This document shows, one piece after another, positions 1 through 14,100 of a DNA stretch of 64,000 bases. Below the pieces are notes generated by a model. The model did not search any database, was not told where the DNA came from, and saw only the letters and a list, made by a program, of their open reading frames with translations. Origin of the DNA: Scleromitrula shiraiana (Eukaryota > Ascomycota > Leotiomycetes > Helotiales > Sclerotiniaceae); NCBI GenBank assembly GCA_028455995.1, contig JABELC010000005.1, positions 1,798,001 through 1,862,000 of the forward strand, written 5' to 3'. Positions within the stretch are counted from its first letter, which is position 1. Each line of letters starts with the position of its first letter. The translations under genes were made by a program, and so were the position numbers.

Positions 1-191
1 CACATAAATAAAAATTAATTTTCATCTCTTTTTCAATATCCTATCCTATACTATCCTGTCGCATCTCATCTCAACTCCACATTATTTATATAGATAGATC
101 AGAAGAAAGACAGACGCCCCAGCCAGAAAAATTTGATATCATATCATATCATATCATATCATCCTCCGCAGTCCAATCCAGTCCTCCCTCA

Positions 192-3100
192 TCATAGTCT
201 CCCATGCCTAGCCTTAAAAATCGCAATCTTATCATCATAGAATAGAATCTCCCTCAATCGTAACCTTACACCTCTCCCGCCCATTCCATCATCGTCCCCA
301 TCCCAAGAAGAATCATCATCATCTGAATCCCCATCATCTAGTCCGTCCTCCGATTCCGTTTCGTCAGGGTCGATCGCAGCGATAGCTGTTCCATTATCGT
401 CTTCTTCGTCGTCATCATCAGCTTCATCATCTTCATCACTGCCATCATCCTCGTCATCTTCATCATCGGTTATGGGCGCGGGCGCGGAATGAGAAGAGTG
501 CATTTCTTCATGATGACGATTTTCTAATATTTCAAAACACTTGTGCGATACGCCCATATAGCAGAGCTCCACTTCAGGTCGAAGAACAATTACGTCGACG
601 ACTTGAAGGGCAAGTTCACGAGGGTCGAAATTAGAGGTAACGTGATCGGCTATGTAAGGGACGTTGAGTGATCGAAGTTGGGGGATTTGTGGAAGACGTT
701 GGAGGAAGTGATGCCAATCTTTATAGTCGATGGCAATGCTCAATTCTCGAAGGTTGCTCATACGACCACTTGTGATGAAATTCACTATTTCGCGGTTTGG
801 CATCCAAGCTTTCCACTTTGAAGGATCGGCAGGGTTAGCTGGACCTCTTGGTATTCTATCCGAACTATCAAGCAAAAGCTTTCTTAGACTAGAACGATGC
901 CTCTTCAATGGACCTCGATATATGGCATCCTATTATTTATTAGCGCTTTCTGGTAATATAGTAAAACTTTACTTACAATTGTAACAGTTGAGCTTGACCC
1001 TCGCTTACGATCTTGTAAGAATAATGTTTCCAACGTATTCGGTGCTAAAGTTTCTTTTAAGAATGATATGAGAGCAGGAGATGCAGCGTCTGTGTGGATT
1101 TTTCTAAGGTTTAGATGATATTGTACTTGAACGTTATGTTCTGATGAACTATGGTTACCGATCATTGTAGGTGCAAAATGCCTTCGGAGCATTGACCAAA
1201 GTCTGTTATGTTCCGGGCAATCGAGAATAGTCAAATTTGTTAAAACTGACCAGTCAAAAGCTCTTTGTAGTACAGCTACAGAAAGAGAAACACGTTCTAA
1301 TTCCAATGTTTGCAGACGCAATTTACCATCGAGTCTTTCTCTAACACCAGAAGACATTTCAACAAAGTGAGCCTGTCGTTTGTTCGATGATTGAGAACGT
1401 CGTAAAGGAGGTTCTGCGGGAATATCCGAAGAGACTTCTGTATGTAAAATATTAGGAGGACCAATGTTGCTGTCTGACGTGAGTTGATGCGCAGAAATAA
1501 GGGCAGTTAATGAGTCTATATCCGAATGTGGTGCATTTAAAGTACTTGATGGTAACTGGCCCTCTTCGCTATTGGCCATATCTTCTGGTTGCGTCCCCGC
1601 TTCGATATTAAATGTTACCCCGCCAATTTGGGCCTCAGAGGCTGCTGGGCTTCCCTTGTTCCAATTCACTCCTAATATAGCATCCCCTGCAAATTCCGAA
1701 ACTGTGTTGGGGTTCCAATCATTCCTCTCAACCTTAGCTTTTGGCTTCTTTCGGATATCAAAGATTCGACCCAAGACGATACCCAAAACACCGCCTAGTC
1801 TTTTCTCTCCAATTCTACTTGCACCTGGCCACTTAGCTTCATGATCGACCTGTTGCAGCTCAACTCCGTCCCATGGAAGCGCAAAATCTCGATTAACCGC
1901 TTTAGTTGCTATGCCAATTCGCAATTCCCGAAGAACGTCTTTTGATTTCTCGACTAAGACGCTCATTTCATCTAGGTAATCCAGTTCGTCGATATCAAGT
2001 ACAGATAAACTTTTCAGCGGAGGAAGAACACTCAGTGTGGGGTATTCTACACGAGATTGTGAATATGAGATAGGCTGGTGGCTAGCTAATAACCGCGGGA
2101 GAGAATCAGGCGTCACTATCCACCCGACAGAGCTCATTGATGTTCCGGCTAGCATTTGTTGGGTTGTAGTTGCTGGCGAACTTGAGCTGTGAGGAGATAA
2201 ATGTAAAGTTTCTGAATTATCATGCCACCGAACCCAGACACGTTCTAATTGACATTCTTGGTTGGGACCTTTGTTTTGCAGAGAGGACAGAGCTAGCCAT
2301 ACATCTCTTAAAACACCCGTGGGCATATTCCAGCTGAAGCTCTGCAGGTTTATCATCCTAGCCACAGCCAACGCAACAAGAGTCCCCAGCATCTTCCCAC
2401 TCTCTTTCGTTATTAGATATTCTTGCACCCAATCCGTTGGCCCATTTCCAAGAGAGAATTTCTTAGTAAATTGAGGATATTGATTTCCTATACGTCTTGG
2501 TGTATTCCTAGCATCCGGTTTTATTGTATGGTCGCAATCTATTGAGTTGTGTGTTCCACAATGTTTGCAGGTAAACGACTGAGGCTGCGCATATTCCGAA
2601 AAGCCATCACCCATACACAAAGTAGCAAGGCCGTAAGTGAGCGCATCCACCCCCGTTCTCGGATCAGACGTAGCATGGGCATCGGGCCAAACGATATCAA
2701 ACCGCGAATATATATGAGGTATTGCGAGATTGTGAAGGGCAGAGTGAGTAAGAGCAAGTGATGTCAAGTCGTTCGTATGAGTAACCTAAAAGAAGCCAAG
2801 TTAGCATTCATATCATAATCTAGGGATCAGTATGTTAAGATATAATATCCAGATAAGCAAAACTACCATAGATATTATAGAAAACTATAGCAGATGAAAG
2901 AAACAGGTTCCTGAGGACTCAACCTACTTCCTTAACAATCTCCTTGAGAACATCTATTGGTAAATCCAAAAGTTGCAAGGGGCCATTCCTCTTCTCTACG
3001 ACGGCAGTCCATTCTTGTTCTTTATCTTTCAGTAAAATCGAGATCTTCGTCCTCGCATCAAACCCAGCTTTTTCAGCCCTTTCCGCCGTTGATGTTGGTG

Positions 3101-3248
3101 TAGCCATTCCGCATCCGGGTCCAGCATTCGGTAATGTTTGGTGAATGGGCTGTGTAGCGGCGGAAGTTTTGGGATAAGTGGATTGTTCTTCAGTTTGTGA
3201 TACAATATCATCAAGCTGTGGATCTGAGAGAGGAAATTGAGCAGTCAT
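192..3248 (-). CDS. F-box-type protein, function unknown
   Basis: Spliced model of 955 aa from three exons (3248-2928, 2785-977, 929-192; introns of 142 and 47 nt, both with GT-AG ends). The end of exon 1 and the start of exon 2 give an F-box-like segment (LDLPIDVLKEIVKEV followed by THTNDLTSLALTH), usual for fungal F-box proteins that couple substrates to SCF ubiquitin ligases. A small Cys/His pair (CKHCG...DCDH) lies early in exon 2. The C-terminal quarter has a conserved-looking segment just after the second intron (IYRGPLKRHRSSLRKL) and then a long Asp/Glu tract before the end. No substrate-binding repeat such as LRR or WD40 is evident. It is transcribed away from the Munc13-like gene, with a 1.6-kb shared upstream spacer. 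The F-box call rests on the short motif only; the substrate is unknown. Confidence 0.75.
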
Positions 3249-4879
3249 GATGTGGTAATTGTGTTAGAATTGAATTTTAAAGTAGAGTGTAAACTGATGG
3301 TGATGAAGGTATTAGTAGCACTTTCCCTCACATGTGCGCAACACGCATTGCTTGATGAAAAGACCATACAACGAATAGGTATCTAACAACACTTCAAAAA
3401 AGATTATGATTATGGTTGAAAATCAATGTATGTAATTAATAGATGTAGATGTAGATATAGAATAAATGAAATTTGTTGAAAGAAGTCAGATAGACATCTG
3501 TTCTGTAGGCCTTGTACGCTTTGTACTTTCCAAGCTGAATGAGGATTATTGTATGCCGAAATACGACAGTAGATGGATGAATGAAGTTTGGTAGCGGGTA
3601 GCGGGTAGCGGAGGTAGGTATGGTATGGTATGGTATGGTATGGTATAGTATAGTATGGTATAGTATAGTATGGTATAGTATAGTATGGTATAGTATAGTA
3701 TGGTATGGTATGCTTTACTATGCTAGGACTAGGTATGGGTATGGGAAGAAATAATAATAATAATAATAATAATGTGGAAACTCACGATTACAATATCGTA
3801 TCGTGCGGGTGCCAAGAGATTTTCCCATGCGATTATCAGAAAGCCAGCTACGGGTGCCGCTTTTATTGCATTAAAGATTGTTGAGGGATTAAAAAGGAAA
3901 TAGGAAATTCTTAAGGGCAGCGAGGGAGGCTCGAGGGGGGTAACATTAATAAGTAAAAGTAGTATAGTAGATAATAGCCGCGAGTTGATCCATATCTAAA
4001 TATCCATTCAAAATATAGATATTCAGATATTTAGATATTTACCAACTAATAATAATAAATAGACATTCAGCATTCCAATAGCTTGCACCTTAAATGTTCT
4101 ATTTATATAGATTATTTTTTATTGGTATTTAATATGGGTATATAGGTAAATAACGGATCGTATTTAAAATAACTATCATTAAGTTCCCGGAACTATTACG
4201 AAACGTATATAGTAGTTATAGTAAAATGTATGATGGAGACTACTAAACTATATATATCTATATATATCTAAATATATCTATTGATATATACTTTTCTACT
4301 CTCTTATCGATGTAAATACTACTTATTACTTACTATGTACCTGATTACTACTATATACTATATGTAGATGTCGTACCTAATAAAAAACCACGTACAGTAA
4401 ACGTCCTAATAAATTCCAACTGAATGATCTGAAACCCCATGTTCAATTTTTAAAATCATAGCGGCTTCCACCTTTTTTTTTTTGGGATACCTCTCCCTCA
4501 CCCGACCCCCTCTGTAACCTCTCTTCTTATTAGTTGTCACCATTTCATATGAGGTTGGTATTCCAATTGTTTACGCCTTCTTGATATATTTACATATCTC
4601 AAAATTCTACTGCTAATTTATAACCTCATTCTTCTAAAGGTCTTCCTCAAATTTCTGTTCGCAGTTTATAATTCTCAAATAATTTGATTCTTTTACTCTT
4701 TTCAGATATTGTATACGTTACCTTGGGAAGAACATATACGTGGAGTCGCATATTTGAGAAACAATCTATCCTTCTGATCAAAACCCCCTAACTACATACT
4801 TACAAAAATTGAACAAGGCTTGGCGCAGTTTCTTCTTTACCATTTCTACAGTCGCGGCATACGTGCTTGATAATACAAC
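3249..4879. other. Divergent intergenic region with simple repeats
   Basis: Shared 5' region between the F-box gene (-) and the Munc13-like gene (+). It holds a GGTAT/AGTAT pentamer array (about 3617-3712), a TAA trinucleotide run (about 3749-3771) and AT-rich TATATC repeats (about 4248-4280). CT-rich stretches precede the 4880 start, as is common in filamentous fungal promoters. I see no gene in it. Confidence 0.6.
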
Positions 4880-7800
4880 ATGTCGACCGCTTCTCGAACT
4901 AGACCGAATCGGCGTGTGAACAGTCTTGCGAACAGCGACCGTCTATCTCGAAATCTATCTCGAAATAGTTCTCAAACACGACCAAAAGATGTTGGTTATG
5001 CCGAAGCATACACATACGCCCTTCGAGTTGCATACCTGCATCACCTCCTTCAACCTCGACCAAAGAAAAAACAATACATTCCGACCGAGAGAAAGCTTAT
5101 TTCGAGAAAGAGTGTTATGATAGGAGAGTTGATGCAAGAATTCTCTCTAATAAAAGATACCAAGAGTCAAAAGTTTCCCCATGGTTTTATGTCACCATTG
5201 GAGAAACGTTTACAAGGGGTTTTAATGGGAAGTGAGAGGCTTCCAGCTTACAATGATCCAACAGTAAAGCGAACGTTCGCGGAGGCATATACAGCTTTTA
5301 CCGAAGCAGGTTTTCGAAGGCGTATGGATAAGGAGAGACGTGTGGAAGATTTGGTGCTTATATTCTATTCTAATGCTACAAAGGCGTTGCAGAAGGGCAA
5401 GGGGCCGGAGGATGATTCATGGAAGATTCTCGTAGATCGCCATGTGGCTCTTTTCGTAAGGTTGATTAGTGCAACCTTGAAAGATCTTGGCAATGATAAA
5501 GATCGCCCTGAACTCATGACCCGTCTGGCAACATTGGAGAATAAGTTATTGACAAATGACCAAGACTTGTATGCCAACTCTTCTAGTGGGCCTGGAGGAA
5601 CATCAATAGAGGTCACCCAACCTATAAGTTACGATGTAAAAGATATGGTTATGGTACAAGTAGTTGGGAAAATATTTGGTCTCACCAATACTGAATTGCA
5701 AAACGATATAGATCAGAACACGAATGTCTGGACAGAAGCAGCAGCGCTGACTGATCTTAAATCATATCAGCATTGCCTCAATGCCAACACAAAGCGAACC
5801 CTACGGAGTGAGGATTTTGATGTAAATGAAGGATACGAAGCATGGAAGAGAGCAGAAATACCAGATTTGTCACAGATGATGTCTGATATCCTTCAAGCCA
5901 GGCCAGAACTTGTAAAGGGTGGTTCAGGCAAGAATAGGTCTCTTCCACCATTACCACCACTTTCTACCACAGGGGGAGATGATCAAGCATATGGTGATTT
6001 AGCCAAGACCCTTTATAGCCCAGTCGATGGGGGTCCGGGCTTTTCCTTTGATCAACCTGCGGATATGAGTTCCCTGACCCTTGACGATGATGAACCTAAA
6101 CTGTTCTTAGAGGAGGCGACATTTACTTATATTCCTCCTGATCCACGGGCGTACTATCGATCGATCTTGACATATGCTATGACCTATGACCAGATACATG
6201 CTCCAGCTCTCGATGGTTCAGCTAGTTCACCACCTCTTTCCAAACAATCCCACAGTATTTTAACAGAATTATGTGTCCGTTGGAGAATTCCTCAATTTTC
6301 AAGACTTGTTCTTTTCATGGACGTTGCAGGCCAAAAGTTTCTGGATCGGGAAATGGGATTGGATGAATTGGATACAGCCTTTGAATTCATAAAGAACCCA
6401 CCCTCTGAAACTAAACGTGCACATACACACTCTCATTCTTCGAGCTTATCCTCTTTTGACCAAAGTCATTGGACGATTCATGATTTCGCACTTTATCGTC
6501 ACACCTTGACAAAGTTGCATGATGCGCTTTTGCGCGATCTGTACGATATCCTACAGCATTGCTATGAGTCCAAACCTCCTTCCCCTGGACCAGTCTTAAT
6601 GATTCTAGAAACACACATATACTCAGATCCTTTGTTTTCGAGAAGTCCTGGAGGTTTCGACACTTATGTTGAGCAATTAGCCGAGGGGCTGAAGTCTAAA
6701 GCTGCGGAAGTTTACAGAAACTATCTCGAGGCAGAAGTTCCCCAGAACCAAGAAGAGTGGGAATTTTTCCATGTCATTCAGCTTGGAAAATCTGTGGTGA
6801 AATTGTGTGAACGTATTCAAAAGAGATACCGCAAAAATCCCGATATCATGGGAGTGAACCCTTTGACGATCCTGGTTGAAACGATGTTTCCAAGCTTTGA
6901 AGATGATGCGCATGATCTTGTTCAGCGGATATTGCATGTTGCAGAGACTAATGGCACAGAAGTTCCTTTACAAGATGGATTTGATCTTTATAAGGAACTT
7001 GTGGAAATTCGCAGTATACACCACGGTGCTTTGCCAGACAGACCTTTTGCGTTTAATGTTGAAGATTTGCTTGCTGAATTTGTCTGGCGATGGATCCGTA
7101 CTGCAGATGCAAAGACAGTAGATCTCGTTGATCAAGCTATCAAGCAAGATCAATTTCAAGTTCGATCTGATCACCCCGACAACATTCCATCGGATGATGA
7201 GCGTCACAGTGTATCCGTCATTGATATATTCCGTCTTTTCAATCAAATGGCCGATCAAATTTTCCAACTTGATTGGGCGGATAAGATACAACATGCAAAG
7301 TTCATGACAGCTTTATCGAAATCATTTGGAATTGGACTAGCGAGGTATTGCGAAGTTATTGAGCAGAAGTTCTCAAAGGAGATGGATAGGCTGTCTCCTG
7401 CCCAAGAGGCAGCTGCATCACAAACCAAACAAGAAAAATGGATGCAGTTAGCCAAAGAGGCATGGAATAACAAGGAGAAAATAGAGCCATTTCAGTTTTA
7501 TCCCGAGGTAGGTTTTCATCACTGTAAAGCGAGAATCATGACTGATGCAACAAATAGTCCTTTGTCAAGCTCAACAATATTGAGTATGCCGTACAGCAAC
7601 TTGATACGCTCGAAAAGACAATCAATGTCGATGCGTGTGCCGATCTTCTAGCGAAGAATGCGCCACCCAGAGAGAAAACCAGGAAACCTACGAAATACGT
7701 TTTCACTATCAAGATAGTCGAAGGTGAAGACCTCAAAGCTTGTGATCCTAATGGTACTAGTGATCCTTACGTTGTTCTCGGTGATGAGTATCAGAAGCGG

Positions 7801-9077
7801 TTAGCCAAAACTCGGGTTGTCATGAGAAATCTAAGTCCACGTTGGGATGAAGCAGTAGATATCACAGTTCAAGGCCCGCTGAATATTATCGCAACTATTT
7901 GGGATTGGGATACATTTGGTGATCATGATTATGTTGGGAGAACTTCGTTGAAGCTGGATCCTGCGCACTTCAGTGATTATATGCCACGTGAATACTGGCT
8001 AAACCTTGATACTCAAGGTCGTTTACTTTTACGTGTCAGTATGGAAGGAGAACGTGATGATATTCAGTTTTATTTTGGCAAGGCATTCCGTTTACTGAAA
8101 AGGACGGAGCGGGATATGACGCGAAAGATTACTGACAAGGTACGTTTGAAATGCTCCAATTTTTGCACTAAGCTGACCGACCATTGTAGCTTTCGCAATA
8201 CATCAATAATACACTGTCACAAGATTCTTTACGAAGTCTGCTTTCTCGGGGGATTTCTGTAGCGACAGTCACTAGTTTATGGAAAAATCGACAATCCGTG
8301 GCACCAACTTTAACACCCCAAGATGTTGAGAATACTTTAAAACCACTCTTCAATTATTTCGACGAGAATTTTGCCATCATGAAACAAACGTTAACAGATC
8401 CATCTATGATCATGGTCATGACGAGATTATGGAAAGAAGTTTTACTAGCTATCGAAAGTTTACTCGTTCCACCTCTATCGGACAAGCCATCATCACAAAG
8501 ACCACTAACCCAGCAAGAAATAGACATCGTCTTCAAATGGCTCGAGCTCCTCTTCGATTTCTTCCACGCCCGTGACGAGCAAACCGGCGAAGTACTAGGC
8601 GTCCCAGCCGACGTATTAAAATCGCCCAAATACCACGAACTCGCCTCCCTCAACTTTTTCTACTTCGACACAACCGACAATCTCATCCGCACCTCCGAAC
8701 GCATGGCTACCGCCACCGCGCAACGCGCCCAACAGCAACGCAACCGTCTTTCTGCGCCCGCCACACTGGGCGCTTCCTTCGGGGGCCTCATGGGATCAAC
8801 CTCCATGCGCAGATCAAAGAGTATTATGCTCTCGCGGAACCTGGGCACGATGAAAAAGGCTAAGGAGGAAAAGCGGAAACAGGCGCAGGCGGATCCGAGC
8901 GATGATATGATTTTGAGGATTTTGAGAATGAGACCGGAAGCGGGTGTTTATTTGAGGGATAGGAGTAGACAGAAGGAGAGGCTTGCGGCGGCTGCGGCGG
9001 CGGAGATGATCGTTAGACAGAGTTTGGCTAGTGGTGGGGGTCCGAGGTTTGGGGCTAATAATTTACCGAGGAGATGA
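4880..9077 (+). CDS. Munc13/Git1-like C2 domain protein
   Basis: Spliced model of 1365 aa from exons 4880-7507, 7558-8139 and 8190-9077; both introns are 50 nt. The long N-terminal part (about residues 1-870) is alpha-helical in character and fits the fungal DUF810/MUN region. A single C2 domain follows around residues 920-1040, with the segments KIVEGEDLKACDPNGTSDPYV and IWDWDTFGDHDYVG, which carry the aspartates typical of a calcium-binding loop. A second helical block (Munc13-homology 2-like) and a basic, Ala/Arg-rich tail follow. Family members act in membrane trafficking; the S. pombe relative Git1 acts in glucose/PKA signalling. The start is the first ATG of a long open frame, and splicing restores a continuous LNNIEYAVQQLD segment. 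The function in this fungus is inferred from family only. Confidence 0.88.
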
Positions 9078-11110
9078 GTTGAGCTATTGATGAGGTGAGA
9101 TAAACAAAGAATGGTGTGAAGATGAAAGGGGAATCAAGCCCAGGGGAGAGGGGGTAATCTGACCGAGTGTATGGTTATATGTATCAAAACAACGACGAAT
9201 TTGATGAGTCAGCGAACCAGCGAGCCAGAGGGGAGGATGAAGGTGGGAGGGGGTCGAGATGAGATAAGATGAGATGCGATGAGATGAGATGATGAAACTA
9301 GCTAGCATGATGAGATGGGTGGCGTTACTATTGAGAGATACCATATTTTGATTTCGTTTTTATTTTGTTTCTTTTGCTGGGAGGTTCGTTCCCGCATGCA
9401 TGTTTTGTTGGTACTTTGTAGGTGGGCGGGTGATCTGTTGGGAGGTTGGGAGGTTGGGATTGATGGATGGATGGAAAGAAGGATAGAAGGATAGAAGGAG
9501 GCAAAATAGAAAGGGTGAGTGGGGAATGGACAGGGAGGATTACCTATTTATTTATTTAATATCAGGATTCTACATGTATGTATGTATGTACGCGTATGGA
9601 TGAAAAGATATAGGGATGGAGGATTGCCGAGTGTAAGAATGAATGTACGAGTATGCATACGCATACGCATACGTGCGTGGATTCTAACATCAAATCATAA
9701 CAACCCACATCACATCAAATCAAATCCATCTTTTCTTTTGAAAATCCTTTCCCTCGATTAAATGAAACCATCATAATTCACATCACGTGAATACATGCAT
9801 ACATACATACATACATACATACATAATCAGCATCAGCATCAGCATCAGCATCAGCATCAGCATCAAAATAAACAGAAAAGATAAATCTTCATAATACCAT
9901 CATTTATTTAATCCTTGCTATTCCCCATGCACGCAAGCACGCAAGCACGCAAGCACGCATGCACGCATACAATCAATATATATTCGAAATTCCATCACCA
10001 TCACCATCACCATCACCATCACCATGACAATCCCCTCTCGACCTCCTCTCTGTCTCTCCAAATCTACCTCCCATCCCAACCCATCCCATTCCATTCCATC
10101 CTCCCATATGTAACCATGCATCCATGCATGCATGTATCATATCATATCATAATCTCTTAATCCAAATATATGCTATACTATACTATACTATACTATGCTA
10201 TGCTATACTATACGGTCGCTCACCTTCCTATTTTCCTATTGATCTATCATTTATTCAGCCATCATTTATTCAGCCATACTCTATATCATTCATTCAATCA
10301 ATCAATCAATCAATCAATCGATTCAATCTATACACGCACCCTATCTATCGATCCATCGATCAATCAATCAATCAATCAATCGATTCAATCTATACACGCA
10401 CCCTATCTATCGATCCATCCATCCATCCATCCATCCATCCATCCATCCATCCATCCATCCATCCATCCATCCATCCATCCATCCATCCATCCATCCATTC
10501 ATCCATCCATCCACCCATCCATCCATTCATCCGTCGAAAACCGAGTCCAAAGGGAAGGAGGGGAAAAAAAGAGGAAGGAAGAAACACATACACAACAACA
10601 ACAACAACAACAACAACGACAAAAAAAGATACGAGGCAATAATAAATAGGTCGGTCAGTCAGTCAATCAATGAACATCAAGAATAAGATAAAATAGAATG
10701 ATAATAAAATAAAACATTGTATTTCGTTTCATATATTCCTATAGTTCGACTCGGGAAAAAAAAAAAAAAAAAAAAAAAAAGCAAAAAGACAACAAATAAC
10801 ATTGATTTATAAATCCCCCTCCCCCTCCCCCCTCCCTTCCTAGAAACGCCATCGCCGTCCGTTTGAAAATATGACTGACTGGGTGAATGAGATTGTAAAG
10901 CAAAAATTGTTACAACTCGCAAATGATGGTATCTACGAAAAAGGGAAATAAAAGACAGACAGATGGGCCAACCGAGCGAGCGAGCGAGCAAGCCAGCCAG
11001 CCAGCCTTGTCTTGAGTGCATTTCCATATGATAATATCATCAAACTTCAAGAAAGAAAAGAAAAGAGGAGTGAGTGAGTGAATGTGTCGTGTAGTGTCGT
11101 GTGCCATTCA
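9078..11110. repeat. Microsatellite-dense spacer between two convergent genes
   Basis: This 2-kb 3'-3' spacer is almost all simple sequence: GAGAT repeats (about 9257-9290), CATA tetramers (9793-9823), a CAGCAT hexamer array (9826-9864), CAAGCACG octamers (9926-9966), CACCAT (about 9989-10024), TATAC (10170-10213), CAAT tetramers (10293-10320 and 10359-10382), a long CATC array (10411-10530), CAA repeats (10592-10618) and an uninterrupted A25 (10756-10780). Long open frames here are only repeats read as protein (for example Ile-His-Pro-Ser) and are not genes. Confidence 0.9.
10319..10418. repeat. Pair of 38-nt direct repeats
   Basis: A 38-nt unit beginning CGATTCAATCTATACACGCA and ending ATCGATCCAT occurs at 10319-10356 and again at 10381-10418, with CAAT tetramers between. 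The 62-nt period suggests a slippage or unequal-crossover duplication inside the microsatellite field. Confidence 0.85.
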
Positions 11111-14100
11111 CTAGCTACTATGCGCGCGCATGAGAAGCTACAGAACTGCTTAGTACAGGTTCTGGTATGTAGGTGGATCAATGAACTAGCAACTGCTTAC
11201 CCTTGATAGTGGATCGTCAGTTTCTGTAGTCACAAGAGAAGGGCTCTCTAGACTCCCATGAGATATTGGACCTGTGGTGGTGAATGCTCGAGGTTCGATC
11301 GCTGGTCTCATATAAGCTGGGGTCGGGCTCGATCCAGGATGTTGAGTACGAGTTCCGTTTTGTGAATTGGGACTTTCCTCATTGGTAGATTGTCGTACTT
11401 CTCTACCCTTCTCTAAAAGTGCACCACCGAGTGTTGCGCATTTTAGGATCGTTTGAATCAAATGGTTTTGTTTCAGAGGTTTAGAAAGATACTCATCCAT
11501 TTGAGCTTGAATACACTTCTCACGATCACCCAACATAGCGTGTGCTGTAAGAGCGATAATAGGAGTCCTCTGTGTCCCAAGGCTTCGTTCGTATTCTCGA
11601 ATCTTAGCAGTTGCTTCAAATCCTCCCTGATAATTGATTAGCTTTCATCTCACTTGCACACAATTCCATGCTTACCATAATAGGCATTTGAACGTCCATA
11701 AGAATGACGTCGTATCTCTTCTCCTTAATAGCATCCAAAGCCTCTTGACCATTTCCAACAACAGTAACAACATGGTGATATTTCTCCAAGATTTTTACGG
11801 CTAGACGCTGGTTGACTATGTTGTCCTCGGCCAACAAAATATCGAATGATTTCGTGTTGTCGGCCAAAGAAGGTGCGGCTCGGTTCTCCAAGGCGGGGAT
11901 CATACCATTACCAAGGTCGATTGTTAAGCATGGCGTCGTCATGTAAGATGTAATACCAAGATCCAAGGCTGATTTAAGACTGACATGGACGACAGGAGCT
12001 AAAAGTACAATGGGTATGTACTTGAATTCGTCAATTGATCTTAGTTTCCTAGCAGTCTCAATCGAATCCACAACGATAACGTCATAAGTAGAGGCAATCT
12101 TCTCCTTTGTTCTTCCATTGCCAAGGAGGTTGGTATGTTGCTCAGAGTCAACAACCACAGGAATGAGGCCAAGTTGAGTAAGCATTGTGATGATCTCTTT
12201 ACCATGGCCGGTCTGTCCTTTGTCAATGAATAATACATTGTGACCTTGGTATGGTTTGAGTTGCTTCTGGATGAAGCTAATATCTGAGGTTGCAAGGCGG
12301 ACTGTGCATGTGAAGTAGAACGAACTACCTTTGCCATATTGACTCTTGACCCAGACATCTCCTCGCATGAGATTCACAAGTCTCTTAGAAATGGAAAGAC
12401 CTAAACCAGTACCTCCAAACTTCCTCGTCATGGATCCGTCGGCTTGTTGGAAAGTATCGAAAATCAAATTAAGTTTGTCGGCTTGAATACCAATACCGGT
12501 GTCAGATACGCAAAATTCAATTGCATATTCGTTCGGTGCACAGTGATCTTGCTCGGCCTTTCGAATAGTCAAGGAAACTTCGCCGTGCTCTGTAAACTTG
12601 ATAGCATTTCCGACTAAGTTGAGAATAATCTGTCTAAGACGGAAAGAATCACCAACAACGTGATCAGGCACAGAGCTATCAACACGATAGGTAAGGTCTA
12701 AGAATTTCTCGTTGGCCTTCACAGCAAGTGTCTTTAATGCGTTGAAAACCGTTCCTCGGAGGGTGTATGGAATCTCCTCCATAATCATACGGTTCGCTTC
12801 AATCTTCGACAAATCAAGAATATCGTCAATAATTGTCAACAGACTATTTGCCAAATTATGGACAATATTGAGCATTTCACGTTGATACTGCGTAAGATCC
12901 GTGTCGAGCGTTAGTTGAGTCATACCTATAATACCGTTCATCTATTTTGTTTGAAAAAAATTGAACGTTAGCAAGTAAATCCAGAAAATGTAGTTAGAAG
13001 GACATGATGAACATGAGAAACAGATTAGGAAATTACAGCAAGGAAAATGGCTAGTAGTAAAGTCCAAGGTAATTGACAGTTGATGAACATTCAAGAAGAC
13101 TCTCCAGTAAAGTGCAGGAAAACAACATAGAAAATAGGAGGGGCACTAACAGGTGTTCGAATTTCGTGAGACATATTAGCCAAAAACTCAGATTTCGTTC
13201 TGTTGGCAAATTCGGCAGCCTCCCTAGCTAGCGTATTTCTTTGGATACTGTCCCTTAAATTGTACACCATCTGGTTGATCTTGCGTTTCAGCTCATCCAT
13301 TTCGCCAGATGCTTCGACCGTGATCAATTTTGTAAAATCTCCATCAGTTGCGGCATTTGTTATATCGCCAAATGCACGCACTTGAGTTGTCAAGTTGTTC
13401 GCCATTGTGTTGACATCTTATCTTTGTTAGCTGGTGACTTTTATGATATTTTTTAACATTAACACCGAGATATGTGGAACGTACCAGTTGTGATCTCTTT
13501 CCAACGACCGCCAATTCCAGCTACATCGGCCTGACCACCCATCTTACCATCCACACCTACATCTTTAGCCACTCTTTGCACTTCGTTGGAGAAGATACTC
13601 AATCTGTCAACCATGTTATTTATGGTTTCCTTTAGTATGAGTATTTCACCCGCAGCCGCAACTTCGATCTTCTGACTCATATCTCCGTTGGCGATAGCTT
13701 GGGTCACAGTCGATATACCTCGTACTTGAGTAGTCAAATTTCGGGCCATCGTGTTCACGTTCTCAGTCAAGTCTTTCCACTTTCCTTCCACATTATCAAC
13801 CTGGGCTTGTCCCCCTAGAGTTCCATCGGTTCCGACCTCCCTGGCAACCTTGCTAACCTCGAAAGCAAATGTGCCAAGTCTGTCCACCATGGTATTGATA
13901 GTGTCTTTCAAAGATGCGATTTCTCCCTGCACCACCACTTCGATTTTCTTCGTCAAGTCTCCCCGTGCTACAGCGGTCGTAACTTTCGCGATCTCTCGTA
14001 CTTGAGTGGTAAGATTCATAGCCATACCATTAACGTTTTCGGTGAGGTCTCTCCACGTGCCCTCAACATCATGTACTGTGGCCTGCCCTCCGAGCCTTCC

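Noticed and set aside
9915..10133. His-rich and Met-Val-repeat frames on both strands
   Set aside because: They come from the CACCAT hexamer array.
10319..10418. Regularly spaced direct repeats resembling a CRISPR start
   Set aside because: Only two copies, the spacer is itself a CAAT tandem, and the genome is eukaryotic.
10124..10649. Open frames of 159-172 codons rich in Ile-His-Pro-Ser
   Set aside because: They are translations of CAAT and CATC microsatellites; all frames stay open for the same reason and there is no family resemblance.
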